Of a stretch of 58,918 bases of DNA, positions 1 through 9,462 are shown one piece after another. Numbering within the stretch: position 1 is the stretch's first letter; each line of letters starts with the position of its first letter. The stretch comes from Chloroflexota bacterium. Its GTDB lineage: Bacteria > Chloroflexota > Dehalococcoidia > SZUA-161 > SpSt-899. Made by a program: the position numbers and the translations under genes. The notes under the pieces are model-generated. The model ran no database searches and was not told the origin of the DNA. It saw only the letters and a list, made by a program, of their open reading frames with translations. Location: contig JABMQN010000004.1 in assembly GCA_013203045.1 (NCBI GenBank), forward strand, positions 1 through 58,918, in the 5' to 3' direction.

Positions 1-128
1 GCGTTGTTACAGATCTCGCAGTGCACCCAGAGAATCCAGGTCAACAATCGCTGTCCCTGTATAGGAATAGATGTGACGACAAGACAGAGGGATAGCAACA
101 TCCCCAATATTACTGATTTGATCTTCAC
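1..128 (-). CDS. N-terminus of an exported protein, cut by the window edge
   Basis: An open frame starts at a GTG (126-128) and runs off the left edge, giving 42 residues. A strong Shine-Dalgarno sequence (AAGGGGGA) lies about 5 bases upstream of the GTG. The peptide begins with two lysines, then a hydrophobic stretch of about 18 residues (VILGMLLSLCLVVTSIPI), which looks like a signal peptide. After it come a Trp/Leu-rich stretch and two closely spaced cysteines (HCEIC). It follows the beta-propeller lipoprotein gene on the same strand with a gap of about 100 bases. Too little is present to assign a family. Confidence 0.45.
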   Translation of the reverse strand, partial: MKIKSVILGMLLSLCLVVTSIPIQGQRLLTWILWVHCEICNN

Positions 129-225
129 AATGGTCCCCCTTAATTGTTTGATAAAAATCCCAGCAGCAGCGCCATATCGAAGTATCTCTATTCCAATAAT
201 GCGTATAGTATGAGTTCAGGTGATA

Positions 226-1593
226 CTATTCCTGAGTGTATTTAACTGTCAATATATCGTACCAGGGCTCATCATGTTGGGTCATATCGTGGTGTCCCCC
301 AGTACCAGTGACGAATACACTGCCACGCTTATCGAGGGCTATCCCAGAAACACCACTGTACTCAAAATGTCTATCCCTGAGTTCAGCAGCCCATATTTGG
401 TTTCCGTCCCCATCATATTTCTTAGTTAAATAGCCACCATAAATAGCAGTAGCAATATAGAGATCACCTGAATCATCAACAATTATGTATCCTGCTTCCG
501 AAACTGTCCACAGTCGATTTCCATTGGTATCATATTTTATCGTTACAGAGCTTGGCCGTTCGTCTGTGGCATCAGACATCTTGAGTGGTCCGCTAACATA
601 CAAATTGCCCGATCTATCTAAAGCTATCTCCCGAAACGGAAAGGATACACTCTCCCAACGGTCAAAGTGATCTGACCACAGTTGATTGCCCAAAGAATCG
701 TATTTCGAAGTTCCACGCTTACCAGCAATATAGATGTTATCAAGTTCATCAACGATGATCGACTCACCGGAGTTCTGGCAATCGCCCGGAGTGGCACAGT
801 CAAGAGTCCAAATCTCGATACCGTTGTTATCGTACTTCACCGTTCCACTGGGACCTGTGACATAGATGTTCCCTGATCTGTCTATTGTGAGCGCTAAGGC
901 GCCAACATGGTCTTCTCCCAGTGTTTCGTAATGTGCGGTCCATAGTAGCTGGCCCTCGCTGTCATACTTAAGTGTGGTATAGTCAAATCCTTGTGCGGTA
1001 CTGCTCCCAGCCATGCTTTCCCCAGTGATATAAACATTGTCATGACTATCCAAAGTTATGTCGCTACTCAAACTGTAGTCCGGGACAGAACGTTGATATT
1101 GCTCTGTCCATAGCGCGTTGCCTTCAGAATTGTACTTTATAGTGGTGTATACTAGACTATCGTCTTCTGCATCACTGGTCCCTAACGTGACGTAGATGTC
1201 ACTATGTTGATCCAAGGCAATGGCTCCATCAGAGAAGTGCTCAATCCATAGAGGCGTTCCGTCTGATTCATGCTGGGCAATCCATACTTTCTGTCCTGTG
1301 CTGTCATACTTGATCGTAATAGGATCTTGGTTTGCAATCCCTAAAATATAACTGTTCCCTAATGCGTCTATCGCTATATCTCTAGCTTCATCCCATTCAG
1401 TGTTGGGATGATTATAGCGAACAACCCAGACTTCTTCCACGGGCCCTACAAGGCTGCTAACATGATCCGTCACATAACCGGATGGCCGTTCATCTTCACT
1501 CTCATCTCCACCAGAATCACAGCCCGAACTTATCATGCTAAAAATCATTACCAATAACATAACCGCGATTGAGTACACCATTTTTTTGAACAT
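226..1593 (-). CDS. SBBP-type beta-propeller lipoprotein
   Basis: 455 residues. A lipoprotein signal peptide occupies residues 1-25: a Lys-rich start, a hydrophobic core, then the lipobox SSGC. An acidic linker follows. The rest consists of about eight repeats of roughly 45-55 residues, each with a core like IALDRSGNLYVSG (Asp-x-x-Gly-Asn-x-Tyr/Val-x-x-Gly) followed by a KYDxxGxxLW element. This is the SBBP beta-propeller pattern, so a bladed propeller displayed outside the membrane is expected. No catalytic residues are visible; a binding or scaffold role is inferred. The start is supported by AAGGAGG upstream of the ATG. The ligand is unknown. Confidence 0.8.
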   Translation of the reverse strand: MFKKMVYSIAVMLLVMIFSMISSGCDSGGDESEDERPSGYVTDHVSSLVGPVEEVWVVRYNHPNTEWDEARDIAIDALGNSYILGIANQDPITIKYDSTGQKVWIAQHESDGTPLWIEHFSDGAIALDQHSDIYVTLGTSDAEDDSLVYTTIKYNSEGNALWTEQYQRSVPDYSLSSDITLDSHDNVYITGESMAGSSTAQGFDYTTLKYDSEGQLLWTAHYETLGEDHVGALALTIDRSGNIYVTGPSGTVKYDNNGIEIWTLDCATPGDCQNSGESIIVDELDNIYIAGKRGTSKYDSLGNQLWSDHFDRWESVSFPFREIALDRSGNLYVSGPLKMSDATDERPSSVTIKYDTNGNRLWTVSEAGYIIVDDSGDLYIATAIYGGYLTKKYDGDGNQIWAAELRDRHFEYSGVSGIALDKRGSVFVTGTGGHHDMTQHDEPWYDILTVKYTQE

Positions 1594-2161
1594 ATCACTC
1601 CTCCTTCATCGGAAGCATCACTCAAGGTTTTGCTTCCAAACGTTGCGGCCATAATATCACAGAGCAATTAGTCACAACAACTCGCCAACACATCAGGTCA
1701 GGGTAGTTAAAACCGCGATTGGGGTATTGTAATTTCTTCATAATAAACTGCAATGTAGGTGTTGAATTACGTTTGGGAATCAGGGCTTGTTTTTTGTTTA
1801 TACTTTGTTTACCTTGCACAATGTTAAGATGATAACATGTTCCTTGTGGTTTGTCTGTCACGGAAACCGTGACACAATGTAGACAAAATGATGATACTGG
1901 TATAATTATGATAGTCCAGCAGAGTGGTTCACCCCATTGCTTTAGATGAGGGGAGTGATGTAGTGTGAGTAATAAATAATGTGTGACTTGCCTGTGATGT
2001 GCAATGAATTACGCTAATGTCTTTGCAGTGATCCTCAAAACCATATTCCCAAGGAGTGGAGGATTAACGGTAAAATATCGTAACCAAGGCTGGGGATTCC
2101 CTTTTGGGGAACGATGATCCTTGGGGTTTTACAAAAGAGAAGGCCGGCGTAAAGGGTCTAA
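1594..2161. other. 568-base gap between the lipoprotein and hisB
   Basis: No convincing gene. A minus-strand frame at 1622-1861 has no family signature or ribosome binding site. The gap holds a perfect hairpin at 1856-1874. A weak promoter-like pair on the plus strand (TAGACA near 1880, TATAAT at 1901-1906) has no gene after it. A nested stem at 2084-2124 (CCAAGG/CCTTGG outside, TTCCC/GGGAA inside) is followed by GGGGTTTT and lies just past the hisB stop; it may be a terminator. It could also be leader RNA remains. Confidence 0.4.
1856..1874. repeat. Perfect 8-bp hairpin palindrome
   Basis: TGTCACGG, a three-base AAA loop, then CCGTGACA. The arms are exact complements. It lies about 260 bases upstream of the lipoprotein start in non-coding DNA and has no T-tract on either side, so an operator-like site or relic is as likely as a terminator. 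Confidence 0.5.
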
Positions 2162-2761
2162 CTAAATAACCCCTTTGGTGCTGGGAATACTCCCGACGAT
2201 CCGCTCATCTATCCTGGTTGCATCGTCCAATGCGCGCGCCAGCGCCTTGAATAGTGCCTCCGCTTTGTGATGGTCATTGTCCCCGGCTAATAACCTGACA
2301 TGCAAATTCAATCGACCTTCGATGGCAAAAGACTCAAAAACATGTTTAATCAAGTCCGTGGGGAGTTCGTTGATATATTCCTTATCAAAAGAAGCTTCCA
2401 CCTTGGCATAACCCCTGCCTGAAAGATCCACCGCTACCATCGCCAGGGCTTCGTCCATGGGTACAACGGCATGTCCCATTCTCACAATACCTTTGCGTTC
2501 GCCCAATGCCTCTGCAAAGGCTTGCCCCAGGACCATTCCCACATCTTCAACAGTATGATGCTCATCAATATGCAGGTCACCTTGAGCCTGAACCTTCAAA
2601 TCAAATCGACCGTGCTTGCCCAACTGCTCCAGCATATGATCAAACATCCCCACACCGGTTCTAATATCACAAACACCGGTCCCATCGATGTTTAATTCCA
2701 GTGTTATCTTTGTTTCTTTGGTTTCTCGATTGATATTTGCAATTCTTCCAGACTGCTCCAT
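2162..2761 (-). CDS. hisB: Imidazoleglycerol-phosphate dehydratase
   Basis: 199 residues, the usual length for a monofunctional HisB. It dehydrates imidazole-glycerol phosphate to imidazole-acetol phosphate, the sixth step of histidine synthesis in the cytosol. The metal-binding motifs are in place: [21 protein letters not shown] (about residues 68-77) and [11 protein letters not shown] (about 160-170). A longer in-frame start exists at 2836, but the ATG at 2761 has an excellent Shine-Dalgarno (AAGGAGGA) 6 bases upstream and matches the family N-terminus. No other his gene is nearby, so it is not in a his operon here. Confidence 0.95.
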   Translation of the reverse strand: MEQSGRIANINRETKETKITLELNIDGTGVCDIRTGVGMFDHMLEQLGKHGRFDLKVQAQGDLHIDEHHTVEDVGMVLGQAFAEALGERKGIVRMGHAVVPMDEALAMVAVDLSGRGYAKVEASFDKEYINELPTDLIKHVFESFAIEGRLNLHVRLLAGDNDHHKAEALFKALARALDDATRIDERIVGSIPSTKGVI

Positions 2762-2896
2762 ATTCAGTCCTCCTTGTCCGGCACCAAATATGCCTAAGTA
2801 TAACGAAATATGAAATGAATGGCCATACCTACCCAACCCTTCCTCTAGCTTACGATTTTCGGTATACTATGGAGAAACCTAATCTGGTATCAGAGA

Positions 2897-4072
2897 ATGT
2901 CTTTATACTGGTTCAAACAACGGGAAAACATCCTCGCACTTGGTATCGCTCTGATTGTCCTAGTGCTGCACCTCATCATCATCGAGCAGGTCAACGATCT
3001 CATGTTCGATGAAAACCATTACGTCCCGGAAGCTAAATCGATTATCGATCGAGAGGAATTGGACAACCTTGAACACCCGCCTCTCGGCAAAATATTCATT
3101 GCGATTGGTATTGATATTTTCGGAGATAATCCCTTCGGCTGGCGAATCTTCTCCGTCCTTTTTGGAGTTGCTTCTATCGTCCTGTTCTACCTGATCTGCC
3201 AGAAATTGACTTCCAACAAATACATACCTCTCATAGCTACATTCATTTTCGCTTTCGAGAACCAGAGCTTCGTTCAGTCCAGTATGGCTATGCTGGATGT
3301 CTATAGCCTGACATTCATGTTGGCATCGTTTTGGCTATATCTGCGAGGGAATTATGCGCTCTCTGGAATTGCATTAGCATTAGCCACATTAGCCAAGCTC
3401 TCAGGTGTGTTTGGAGGATTCATCATTGTAGGGCACTTGTTGCTTACCAGACGAGACAAATTACGGGATTCACTGGGATTCATGATTGCTGCCCCCCTGG
3501 CATTTTTCGTATTGATGCCTCTATTGGATTATGTAGCGATGGCAGAATGGGTATTTCCATGGGACAGAATTGAGTTCATGCGGGACAATCTCTCGACACT
3601 GACCTTCTCTGATACCGACCATGAAGCGCTCAGCCGTCCCTGGGAATGGATTACATCTACCAAAACTCAGTGGTTCTGGTATGATCCTACGTATCAATCC
3701 AATCCTAACTGGAATTTGTGGGTATTCATCATACCAGCGATATGCTACGCGTTATATGGTGCAATAAAACGTAATTCGCTTTGTATATTCACCTTTTTGT
3801 GGTTCGCCAGCACCTACCTAAGCTGGATAGCTATGTACTTCATCAACGACCGGGTCATGTTCAGATTCTATCTCTACCCCAGTGTTGGTGCTATCTGTCT
3901 GGTAGTTGGATTTGTGTTATACAAGATATGGGTAGTATATTCCCAAAGAGAAAATGCAATGGTAAAGTGGGCACTGCGAGTGCCAGTTATATCATTCCTC
4001 ATAACACACCTTGTCCTGTTCATCCTGATGTCACCTTATTGTGATCTTCGTGTTGGTTCTTGTTGCCCCTGA
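2897..4072 (+). CDS. GT39/PMT-like polyprenol-phosphate mannosyltransferase
   Basis: 391 residues, a multi-pass membrane protein. An N-terminal helix (about residues 12-30) is followed by the acidic motif FDENHYVPEA (about 39-48) and by EHPPLGK (about 59-65), both characteristic of the first outer loop of protein O-mannosyltransferase (GT39) and related GT-C enzymes, where the acidic residues are catalytic. Around eight or more hydrophobic helices follow. The family transfers mannose from a polyprenyl phosphate to a protein or glycan outside the membrane; the acceptor here is unknown. The protein is shorter than many relatives and ends in an unremarkable tail (RVGSCCP), so C-terminal truncation is possible. 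It converges tightly with the DUF4956 gene. Confidence 0.75.
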   Translation: MSLYWFKQRENILALGIALIVLVLHLIIIEQVNDLMFDENHYVPEAKSIIDREELDNLEHPPLGKIFIAIGIDIFGDNPFGWRIFSVLFGVASIVLFYLICQKLTSNKYIPLIATFIFAFENQSFVQSSMAMLDVYSLTFMLASFWLYLRGNYALSGIALALATLAKLSGVFGGFIIVGHLLLTRRDKLRDSLGFMIAAPLAFFVLMPLLDYVAMAEWVFPWDRIEFMRDNLSTLTFSDTDHEALSRPWEWITSTKTQWFWYDPTYQSNPNWNLWVFIIPAICYALYGAIKRNSLCIFTFLWFASTYLSWIAMYFINDRVMFRFYLYPSVGAICLVVGFVLYKIWVVYSQRENAMVKWALRVPVISFLITHLVLFILMSPYCDLRVGSCCP

Positions 4073-4078
4073 GCACGA

Positions 4079-4750
4079 TTATCCAACAAACACCTCGATT
4101 TTAGCCTTTCCATCAAGCTGGCCAAGTTCGCTGGTAAAGGCCGCCCAGTTAAGTCCCCTGGTCTTCCGGTATTGGTAATGGAGGCTCACCCGGTCGTCCA
4201 GAACGGACATCGTTTGCAGTTTGAGGCCACGCAACCGTTCATTAAGTAAAGAGGTCAGTTTAGGTTCCAATGCTTCAAACGAAGGCTGGTCTACTGAGAC
4301 CATCAAGTTACCACGCCCAAATAAGGTGAACTGCCTGCGGGTCAACCACTGTACAGTCAGGGATATGAATATAATGATGAACAGGATGATCGCCAGTAAA
4401 TAATTATCTGTAGCTGCCAGCACGGATGTCGCAATCAATAAAAGGAGAAACCCTATTTCCGCCGGATCTTTTACCGGTGTCCGGAAACGAACGAATGAGA
4501 GCGCACCCAGCAATCCCAGAGAAAGCGGAATAGAAGTTTGAATGGCCAGGAAAAGGGCCGTTATTGAGGGACCCCCAAGAATGAACGTCCGATGTACACC
4601 GGCTCCAATGTGCCGCGAACCATAGAATAATTGATAGGTAAAATAAATAACTATTGATGCAATTAACGAAAAGCCAACTGCTACAATAGCTTCATCCCAA
4701 AACACCGGAGATTCCAGATTTTCAATATGATCTACTAATTCGTCCCACAC
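4079..4750 (-). CDS. DUF4956 membrane protein
   Basis: 223 residues with about four transmembrane helices in residues 20-135, then a soluble C-terminal domain of about 85 residues. The segment with SFVRFRTPVKDPAEIGFLLL (about 85-105) is the conserved core of DUF4956 proteins. These genes occur in bacteria next to VTC-domain polyphosphate polymerase-like proteins and CotH-type kinases, as here: the VTC gene ends 19 bases upstream and two CotH genes precede it on the same strand. No enzymatic activity is established. A role as membrane partner of the VTC/CotH proteins is inferred from context. Confidence 0.8.
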   Translation of the reverse strand: MWDELVDHIENLESPVFWDEAIVAVGFSLIASIVIYFTYQLFYGSRHIGAGVHRTFILGGPSITALFLAIQTSIPLSLGLLGALSFVRFRTPVKDPAEIGFLLLLIATSVLAATDNYLLAIILFIIIFISLTVQWLTRRQFTLFGRGNLMVSVDQPSFEALEPKLTSLLNERLRGLKLQTMSVLDDRVSLHYQYRKTRGLNWAAFTSELGQLDGKAKIEVFVG

Positions 4751-4769
4751 AGGTAATCCTCCTTTTTAC

Positions 4770-5561
4770 TTACACATCGCCCACTCTTCCGGAAGGCCAC
4801 AAACGCGCCATAGCCCCCGGGTCTTCCAGATGAGAATCAATGCAATGACTGTATTTCGAGAATCTACTCCAGTCTGTATCGAGTAGTTTCATACGTCTCA
4901 ATGTAGTCGGCAAGTCCATGGTAGGCCCCTTCACCTCAATCACCGCTCCGCGCAACTGGAGTTCTCTTTCCCCATTGCCAAAACCCCGGGCCACAAACGT
5001 AGACCGGATATCATAATCGAGGGAAACTCGAATACCACTGAATATCTCTGTAAACCGATAGCGCGAGTATGAAACAGTTATGATTGGCCGAAGTGGTAGC
5101 TCTGTAAAATGTCCAAATCCTGCAACTGTATCGACGAGTACCTTTCTATCAATTATTCCCTCTCCCACACGATTCTGTTGGAGCGCTTCTGATGCCACTT
5201 GGAATTTCTCCCGCTTTTTACTACTGGCGAAACCACGCCTGGACTTAAGTTCTAAGAAAACCGGTACCGTCTCTGACAGATTTTCTTTTTCGCCATACCA
5301 ACGAATGCGAACTTTGTCTTTGTTATACTCGCCCGCTGCTGATCTTTCGTGCTGATCAAGATCAGGAGTATCGAAATATAGACTGTTGATCCGTCCATGC
5401 GGATACTCTCTATCCGGTCGGCAAAATTGCCGAAGCAGTGCGTAAGCAAGATCAATTCTTTGAGGAATTATATAGAATTTGCGCTCGAATCTTTGCCTGA
5501 ACTGGCCACCCACAGGAGTTGGTTCAGATGTCAATTCGGCATTCGCTAATTGTGATTGCAT
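4770..5561 (-). CDS. VTC-domain protein (polyphosphate polymerase-like)
   Basis: 263 residues. The VTC catalytic tunnel fold is indicated by RFERKFYI (about residues 24-31), NSLYFDTPD (about 60-68), KVRIRWYG (about 83-90), ELKSRRG (about 105-111) and SYSRYRF (about 165-171). In eukaryotic VTC4 such basic and acidic residues line the channel that makes polyphosphate from ATP. Bacterial members are mostly uncharacterised, so polymerase activity is inferred. No transmembrane segment is present; the neighbouring DUF4956 protein may supply the membrane part. It lies between the CotH gene upstream (20-base gap) and the DUF4956 gene downstream, probably co-transcribed. Confidence 0.8.
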   Translation of the reverse strand: MQSQLANAELTSEPTPVGGQFRQRFERKFYIIPQRIDLAYALLRQFCRPDREYPHGRINSLYFDTPDLDQHERSAAGEYNKDKVRIRWYGEKENLSETVPVFLELKSRRGFASSKKREKFQVASEALQQNRVGEGIIDRKVLVDTVAGFGHFTELPLRPIITVSYSRYRFTEIFSGIRVSLDYDIRSTFVARGFGNGERELQLRGAVIEVKGPTMDLPTTLRRMKLLDTDWSRFSKYSHCIDSHLEDPGAMARLWPSGRVGDV

Positions 5562-5581
5562 ATCCTTCCCAATATATTAAC

Positions 5582-7471
5582 TCATAAAGGTGGTAGAGGG
5601 CCACCCGGAAAATCTCCCATAACGGGCATCCTCATGTCCCCACTACCGCTGCCACTTCCGTCGCCATAGCTTGGCCGCTTACCTTCAAGCTGTTCTTTTA
5701 TCGATTTTGTCCGTTCAACTACAAAGGTCCTCAGACCAATAAACGTCGAACCGGTTGTTGGCACAGCCACGCTTGGTCCTCGCCTGAGGAAAACATCCAT
5801 TTCCTCCCGGCTCAAACAAGATTTCAGCTTCTCAAGCTCTTCGATACTGGGCCGCCGAGTACGCAATTCGTCAAGTACTTCCTTTTCGAATTTACTCTTA
5901 AGACAAGTCAGACTTTCCTCTGAGAGTTGAGGCAAAGGTGTCTGGCCTCCTGGTGGAGGTGGGAATCCTCCCGGTGGTACGAATCCTTCTGGCGAAAATT
6001 CACCCGGCGGTAATCCGCCAGGTGGTGGTCCTTCAGGTAGCATACCCATCGGTGGGGCTCCCCCTTGACCCGATCGCTCCACATCTTGACTAAGACCACG
6101 CTCGAAGTCCTCGTTTGAAAAGAATTTGAGTTCATCTGCATAAACATAGGAATTAATCAAATCAGCGGTTTCATTGATTCGAGAAGTCATCTTTTCAATA
6201 CTGAAAGGCCCATCCAGAAATTCGTCAAGATACTCATAGTACTTCTCTAAATAAGGTTCATAAGTCAGTAAACGTTCAACGAGAGGACGTTCAGCCACAG
6301 GACCGATGGTCGGCTCATCGATATAGCAATTGATAATATCATCGCGGCTCATACCCATGCTGAACGCACCGAATGATCCATTGAGGTCCCAGGGAATGAT
6401 AGTGAATTTGCCGTCAACTTCATAGAGATAGTAGTTGTGCCCGACTCCAAGATAGCTATCGAAATATCCGATCGTTCCCGCCACTGCAACAAATCGAAGA
6501 GCGCTATCAACATCCAGCACCTTTTCGATCTCTTCAGGGAATGTCTCATCCGGCTCATTGTTGAGAACCTCAAGGAAATTTAGCAAGGCCGTATGATCCG
6601 GAAACTCTTCATTTGTTTTGAGCCCCATTTTTTCGATAAAATCCATTGGCTCGCTTTCAGGTGCGTTTGCGCGTCGATTGTCAGTTCCATCTTCTACGTC
6701 TTCTTCCTGCTCTTCCAATGCATTCATAATGTCCACAAGTTTGGCTCCACCCATGTTGATCTGCAGAGCAATTTCTTCATCTTCAGGCGCCGCAATTCCC
6801 AGTTCATCACGCAATTCTTCGAGGTCTTCTTCAGTCCAACTGAGGTAACCAGCAGGGGGTTCCGGTTTGTATAAGTTTCCGCCAACATCGGAGAAGTATC
6901 TATTCAAAAACGTCTTATCCACTTGTTCAACCTGGGTATACAGCCCCATATGCGTATCATTTATCCAGAGGTCAACGAAAGAAGTTTTGGGTGTGGGAAG
7001 GCCCATCAGGTCAAACAACTCATATGAGATGTGTTCGCGGATAAATGTAGGATCATTGAATCCGTTATTGAAATTGAGCTTCTTCAGACCACGAAATGTT
7101 CGGGCCGAATTGAAGAAATTGAAGTCGACTTTGAGGCTGAGTCGAGTGCTTCCCTGCCGAACGACTGAATTGAGCGAAGAGTTACCCTTTGGCCTGACAG
7201 CAACATCCGGAACAAGCTCACCATCGAACCAGAAATCTGCCTGGACATACTCTTCTTCCAACGCATCGAGTTGAAGCGTTTCCCAATCATCATCGCTCAT
7301 CACGATGCGGACTTCCGCCACACGATCGGTGACAAATGGCTCTGGACCATCGCCAGCACTCTCTCCAGAGGCTATTCCGACATATCCCATTAATCCCAGG
7401 CATAGGACTAGTAACGCAACGATCCCTGTTGCTGCTACCCTGTTCTCCCTCCAAATTTCATCGTTACCCAT
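5582..7471 (-). CDS. CotH-family atypical kinase, membrane anchored
   Basis: 629 residues from the ATG at 7471; an in-frame TTG at 7489 would add six residues and neither start has a clear ribosome binding site. One N-terminal helix (about residues 12-32) anchors or exports the protein. The CotH domain follows: VRPKGNSSL, FNNGFNDPTFIREHISYELF, SFVDLWINDTHMGLYTQVEQ, and the conserved IIPWDLNGSFG near residue 365, whose Asp belongs to the metal/ATP site in this kinase family. Family members phosphorylate secreted or coat proteins. Two additions stand out: a charged insert (about 225-290) and a Pro/Gly/Met-rich segment (about 470-520) of collagen-like composition. The C-terminus is again Gly/Ser-rich. 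It is a paralogue of the gene at 7923-9416. Confidence 0.85.
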   Translation of the reverse strand: MGNDEIWRENRVAATGIVALLVLCLGLMGYVGIASGESAGDGPEPFVTDRVAEVRIVMSDDDWETLQLDALEEEYVQADFWFDGELVPDVAVRPKGNSSLNSVVRQGSTRLSLKVDFNFFNSARTFRGLKKLNFNNGFNDPTFIREHISYELFDLMGLPTPKTSFVDLWINDTHMGLYTQVEQVDKTFLNRYFSDVGGNLYKPEPPAGYLSWTEEDLEELRDELGIAAPEDEEIALQINMGGAKLVDIMNALEEQEEDVEDGTDNRRANAPESEPMDFIEKMGLKTNEEFPDHTALLNFLEVLNNEPDETFPEEIEKVLDVDSALRFVAVAGTIGYFDSYLGVGHNYYLYEVDGKFTIIPWDLNGSFGAFSMGMSRDDIINCYIDEPTIGPVAERPLVERLLTYEPYLEKYYEYLDEFLDGPFSIEKMTSRINETADLINSYVYADELKFFSNEDFERGLSQDVERSGQGGAPPMGMLPEGPPPGGLPPGEFSPEGFVPPGGFPPPPGGQTPLPQLSEESLTCLKSKFEKEVLDELRTRRPSIEELEKLKSCLSREEMDVFLRRGPSVAVPTTGSTFIGLRTFVVERTKSIKEQLEGKRPSYGDGSGSGSGDMRMPVMGDFPGGPLPPL

Positions 7472-7922
7472 TTTAGTTGATCTGGACAACTATGCCCTGT
7501 CATTGCGAGAAGCAGATACCGCCGCCGCCGATATGCGCCAGGGCAGAAACTCTTTTCATGCCATTCCGGACTTGCAGACTGTGTCATAATGTCCTCAAAA
7601 GAGATCCGTTCGTACTGAGCCTGTCGAAGTATGAACGCACTGATCGGCAGGAACCCTTCGATAAACTCAGGGAGAACGGTAATCCCCGGTAATTACAATG
7701 GTAGAATTACTCAGTTTCGTTGATTGTGACACAGTCTGTCGATCCGGAATCCATTACCCAGCCACCCCACTGGATTCTGATTTTCATCAAGAATGACATA
7801 TCGGGGTTTTATTTCCCATTTGTTCGGTGATAATACTCATTTCAGGTGTAAGTTTCTGAGTAGTCCTTCCGGTACTAACTCATATTAGACTAAAAAGATG
7901 AACGCCAGATGAACCGGTTGAG
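7472..7922. other. 451-base gap between the two CotH genes
   Basis: No gene recognised. It contains one dispersed palindromic repeat (7606-7679). The remainder shows no family-like frame, no clear promoter and no strong terminator. Promoter signals for the downstream CotH-VTC-DUF4956 genes may lie in its left part, but none could be assigned. Confidence 0.5.
7606..7679. repeat. REP-like palindromic repeat (CCGTTCG...CGAACGG type)
   Basis: The left arm at 7606-7629 starts CCGTTCGTACTGAGCCTGTC. The right arm at 7656-7679 reads CTTCGATAAACTCAGG and ends GAGAACGG; it is an imperfect reverse complement of the left arm with a few mismatches. The 26-base loop lacks coding signals. Repeats built on CTTCGAyAAGCTCAGGG cores are common interspersed elements in many bacterial genomes. 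It sits in an intergenic gap as such elements usually do. Confidence 0.75.
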
Positions 7923-9416
7923 TCAAGCTTTATCCGGATCACCCCCATTTCCGCTTCCATCACCGGAACTGGGCAATTCACCATCAAGTTGCATTCTTAC
8001 TGATTCACCACGTTCAGCCACAAATGACTTGAGTCCAAAATATCTTCCTTGTCTTTCGGATAGATTGTATTCAAAATCCTCGGTTGGGTAGAATTTAAGC
8101 TCATCTGCTTCAACGTAAGGACGGATCATATCCGCAATCTCATCAATTCGAGATTCCATTGTCTCGACGGAGAACGGACCCGCTAACAACTCTTCAAGGT
8201 ATCCATGATATGCATCTAAATACGGCTGATATGACAGGAGTCGATAAACGAGCGGGCGTTCAACCACTGGACCACACGTGGGTTCATCGATAAAGAAATT
8301 GATGATTTCCTCACGTGGTATATTACATTTGTACGTGCCGAACGACTCGTTCAGGTCCCATGGAATAATGACGAACCTACCGTTAATTTCATAGAGATAG
8401 TAGTTGAGCCCCCTTCCAAGATAGCTATCCAGATTCACAAGAATCGTCTGCACAGCCAGAAACCGGAGAGCTTCATCAACATCTAATACCTTCTCAATCT
8501 CCTCCGGGAAGGTTTCATCCGGTTCGTTGTTGAGAACATCCAGAAATCGCATGAGTGCCGAGTGATTGGGTCGGTTTTCGTTGGTTTTTAACTTCATGTA
8601 ATCGAGATATTCATATTGGTGTTTTTCCGGCTCATCTTCGATCTCAGTAGCATCATACTGTTGTTCCGTTCCCAGAGCTTGCTCAATCTGGCTCAGGTCA
8701 CCACCACCAAGATTTACCTCATAAGCATCAGGGGAAACTGTTGGAGAACCCGTCGCCATTTCAGATCTCTGCTTTTCCAGAGCCTCTTCATCCCAATTTA
8801 AATATGAACCGGGGGGAATCGGCTTGTACAGATTTCCATCTGCGCGACCAAAATGCTGTGTGAGGAAAGTCCTGTCAACGTGATCTACCTGCGTATATAG
8901 ACCCATATGCGTATCATTCACCCAAAGATTAACAAACGACGTGCGAGGAGCAGTAACTCCCATTTCCCGGAAAAGCTCATAGGCGAGACTTTCACGTATA
9001 AGTGTTGGATCACGAAAACCATTGTGAAAATTCAATTTTTTTAGGCCACGAAATTGGCGCGCATCGTTTAGTAGATTGAAATCAACTTTGAGGCTCAATC
9101 TAATACTCCCATCCTCAATTACATACTTTAGCGACGAACTCCCTTTTGCCCGTACAGCCACGTCAGGTACCAGTTCGCTATCGAACCAGAAATCTATCTG
9201 ATAATATTGCTCTTTTTCTGCTCTCGACTGAAGGTTCTTCCACAACTCCGGTTTCATATAAAAATAGACATCAACCACACGATCAGTGACGAACGCGTCT
9301 CCGTCCCTGGAAGGGACCTGCATTGATGTCCTTTCCTGGCATCCCGTCACTCCAATACCTGCCAGTACTATCATCAATAGCAGGCTCGTCAGGACTATAT
9401 TGATTGCTTTACTCAT
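7923..9416 (-). CDS. CotH-family atypical kinase lipoprotein
   Basis: 497 residues. The signal peptide (residues 1-26) ends in the lipobox VTGC, so this copy is predicted to be lipid-anchored, unlike its paralogue at 5582-7471. The CotH core is complete: VRAKGSSSL, FHNGFRDPTLIRESLAYELF, SFVNLWVNDTHMGLYTQVDH, and IIPWDLNESFG near residue 350 with the conserved Asp. It shares the acidic insert between domain halves but lacks the Pro/Gly-rich segment. The C-terminus is Gly/Ser/Asp-rich. The shared architecture and conserved stretches such as LNNEPDETFPEEIEKVLDVD indicate tandem duplication. The substrate is not identifiable from sequence. Confidence 0.85.
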   Translation of the reverse strand: MSKAINIVLTSLLLMIVLAGIGVTGCQERTSMQVPSRDGDAFVTDRVVDVYFYMKPELWKNLQSRAEKEQYYQIDFWFDSELVPDVAVRAKGSSSLKYVIEDGSIRLSLKVDFNLLNDARQFRGLKKLNFHNGFRDPTLIRESLAYELFREMGVTAPRTSFVNLWVNDTHMGLYTQVDHVDRTFLTQHFGRADGNLYKPIPPGSYLNWDEEALEKQRSEMATGSPTVSPDAYEVNLGGGDLSQIEQALGTEQQYDATEIEDEPEKHQYEYLDYMKLKTNENRPNHSALMRFLDVLNNEPDETFPEEIEKVLDVDEALRFLAVQTILVNLDSYLGRGLNYYLYEINGRFVIIPWDLNESFGTYKCNIPREEIINFFIDEPTCGPVVERPLVYRLLSYQPYLDAYHGYLEELLAGPFSVETMESRIDEIADMIRPYVEADELKFYPTEDFEYNLSERQGRYFGLKSFVAERGESVRMQLDGELPSSGDGSGNGGDPDKA

Positions 9417-9462
9417 TTGCTTAACAAATGGCTTCGAGAGCAGATGCCCTCGATCTCCTTAT

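Noticed and set aside
1622..1861. Minus-strand frame of 79 codons in the lipoprotein-hisB gap
   Set aside because: No ribosome binding site, no homology features, low-complexity start; treated as non-coding.
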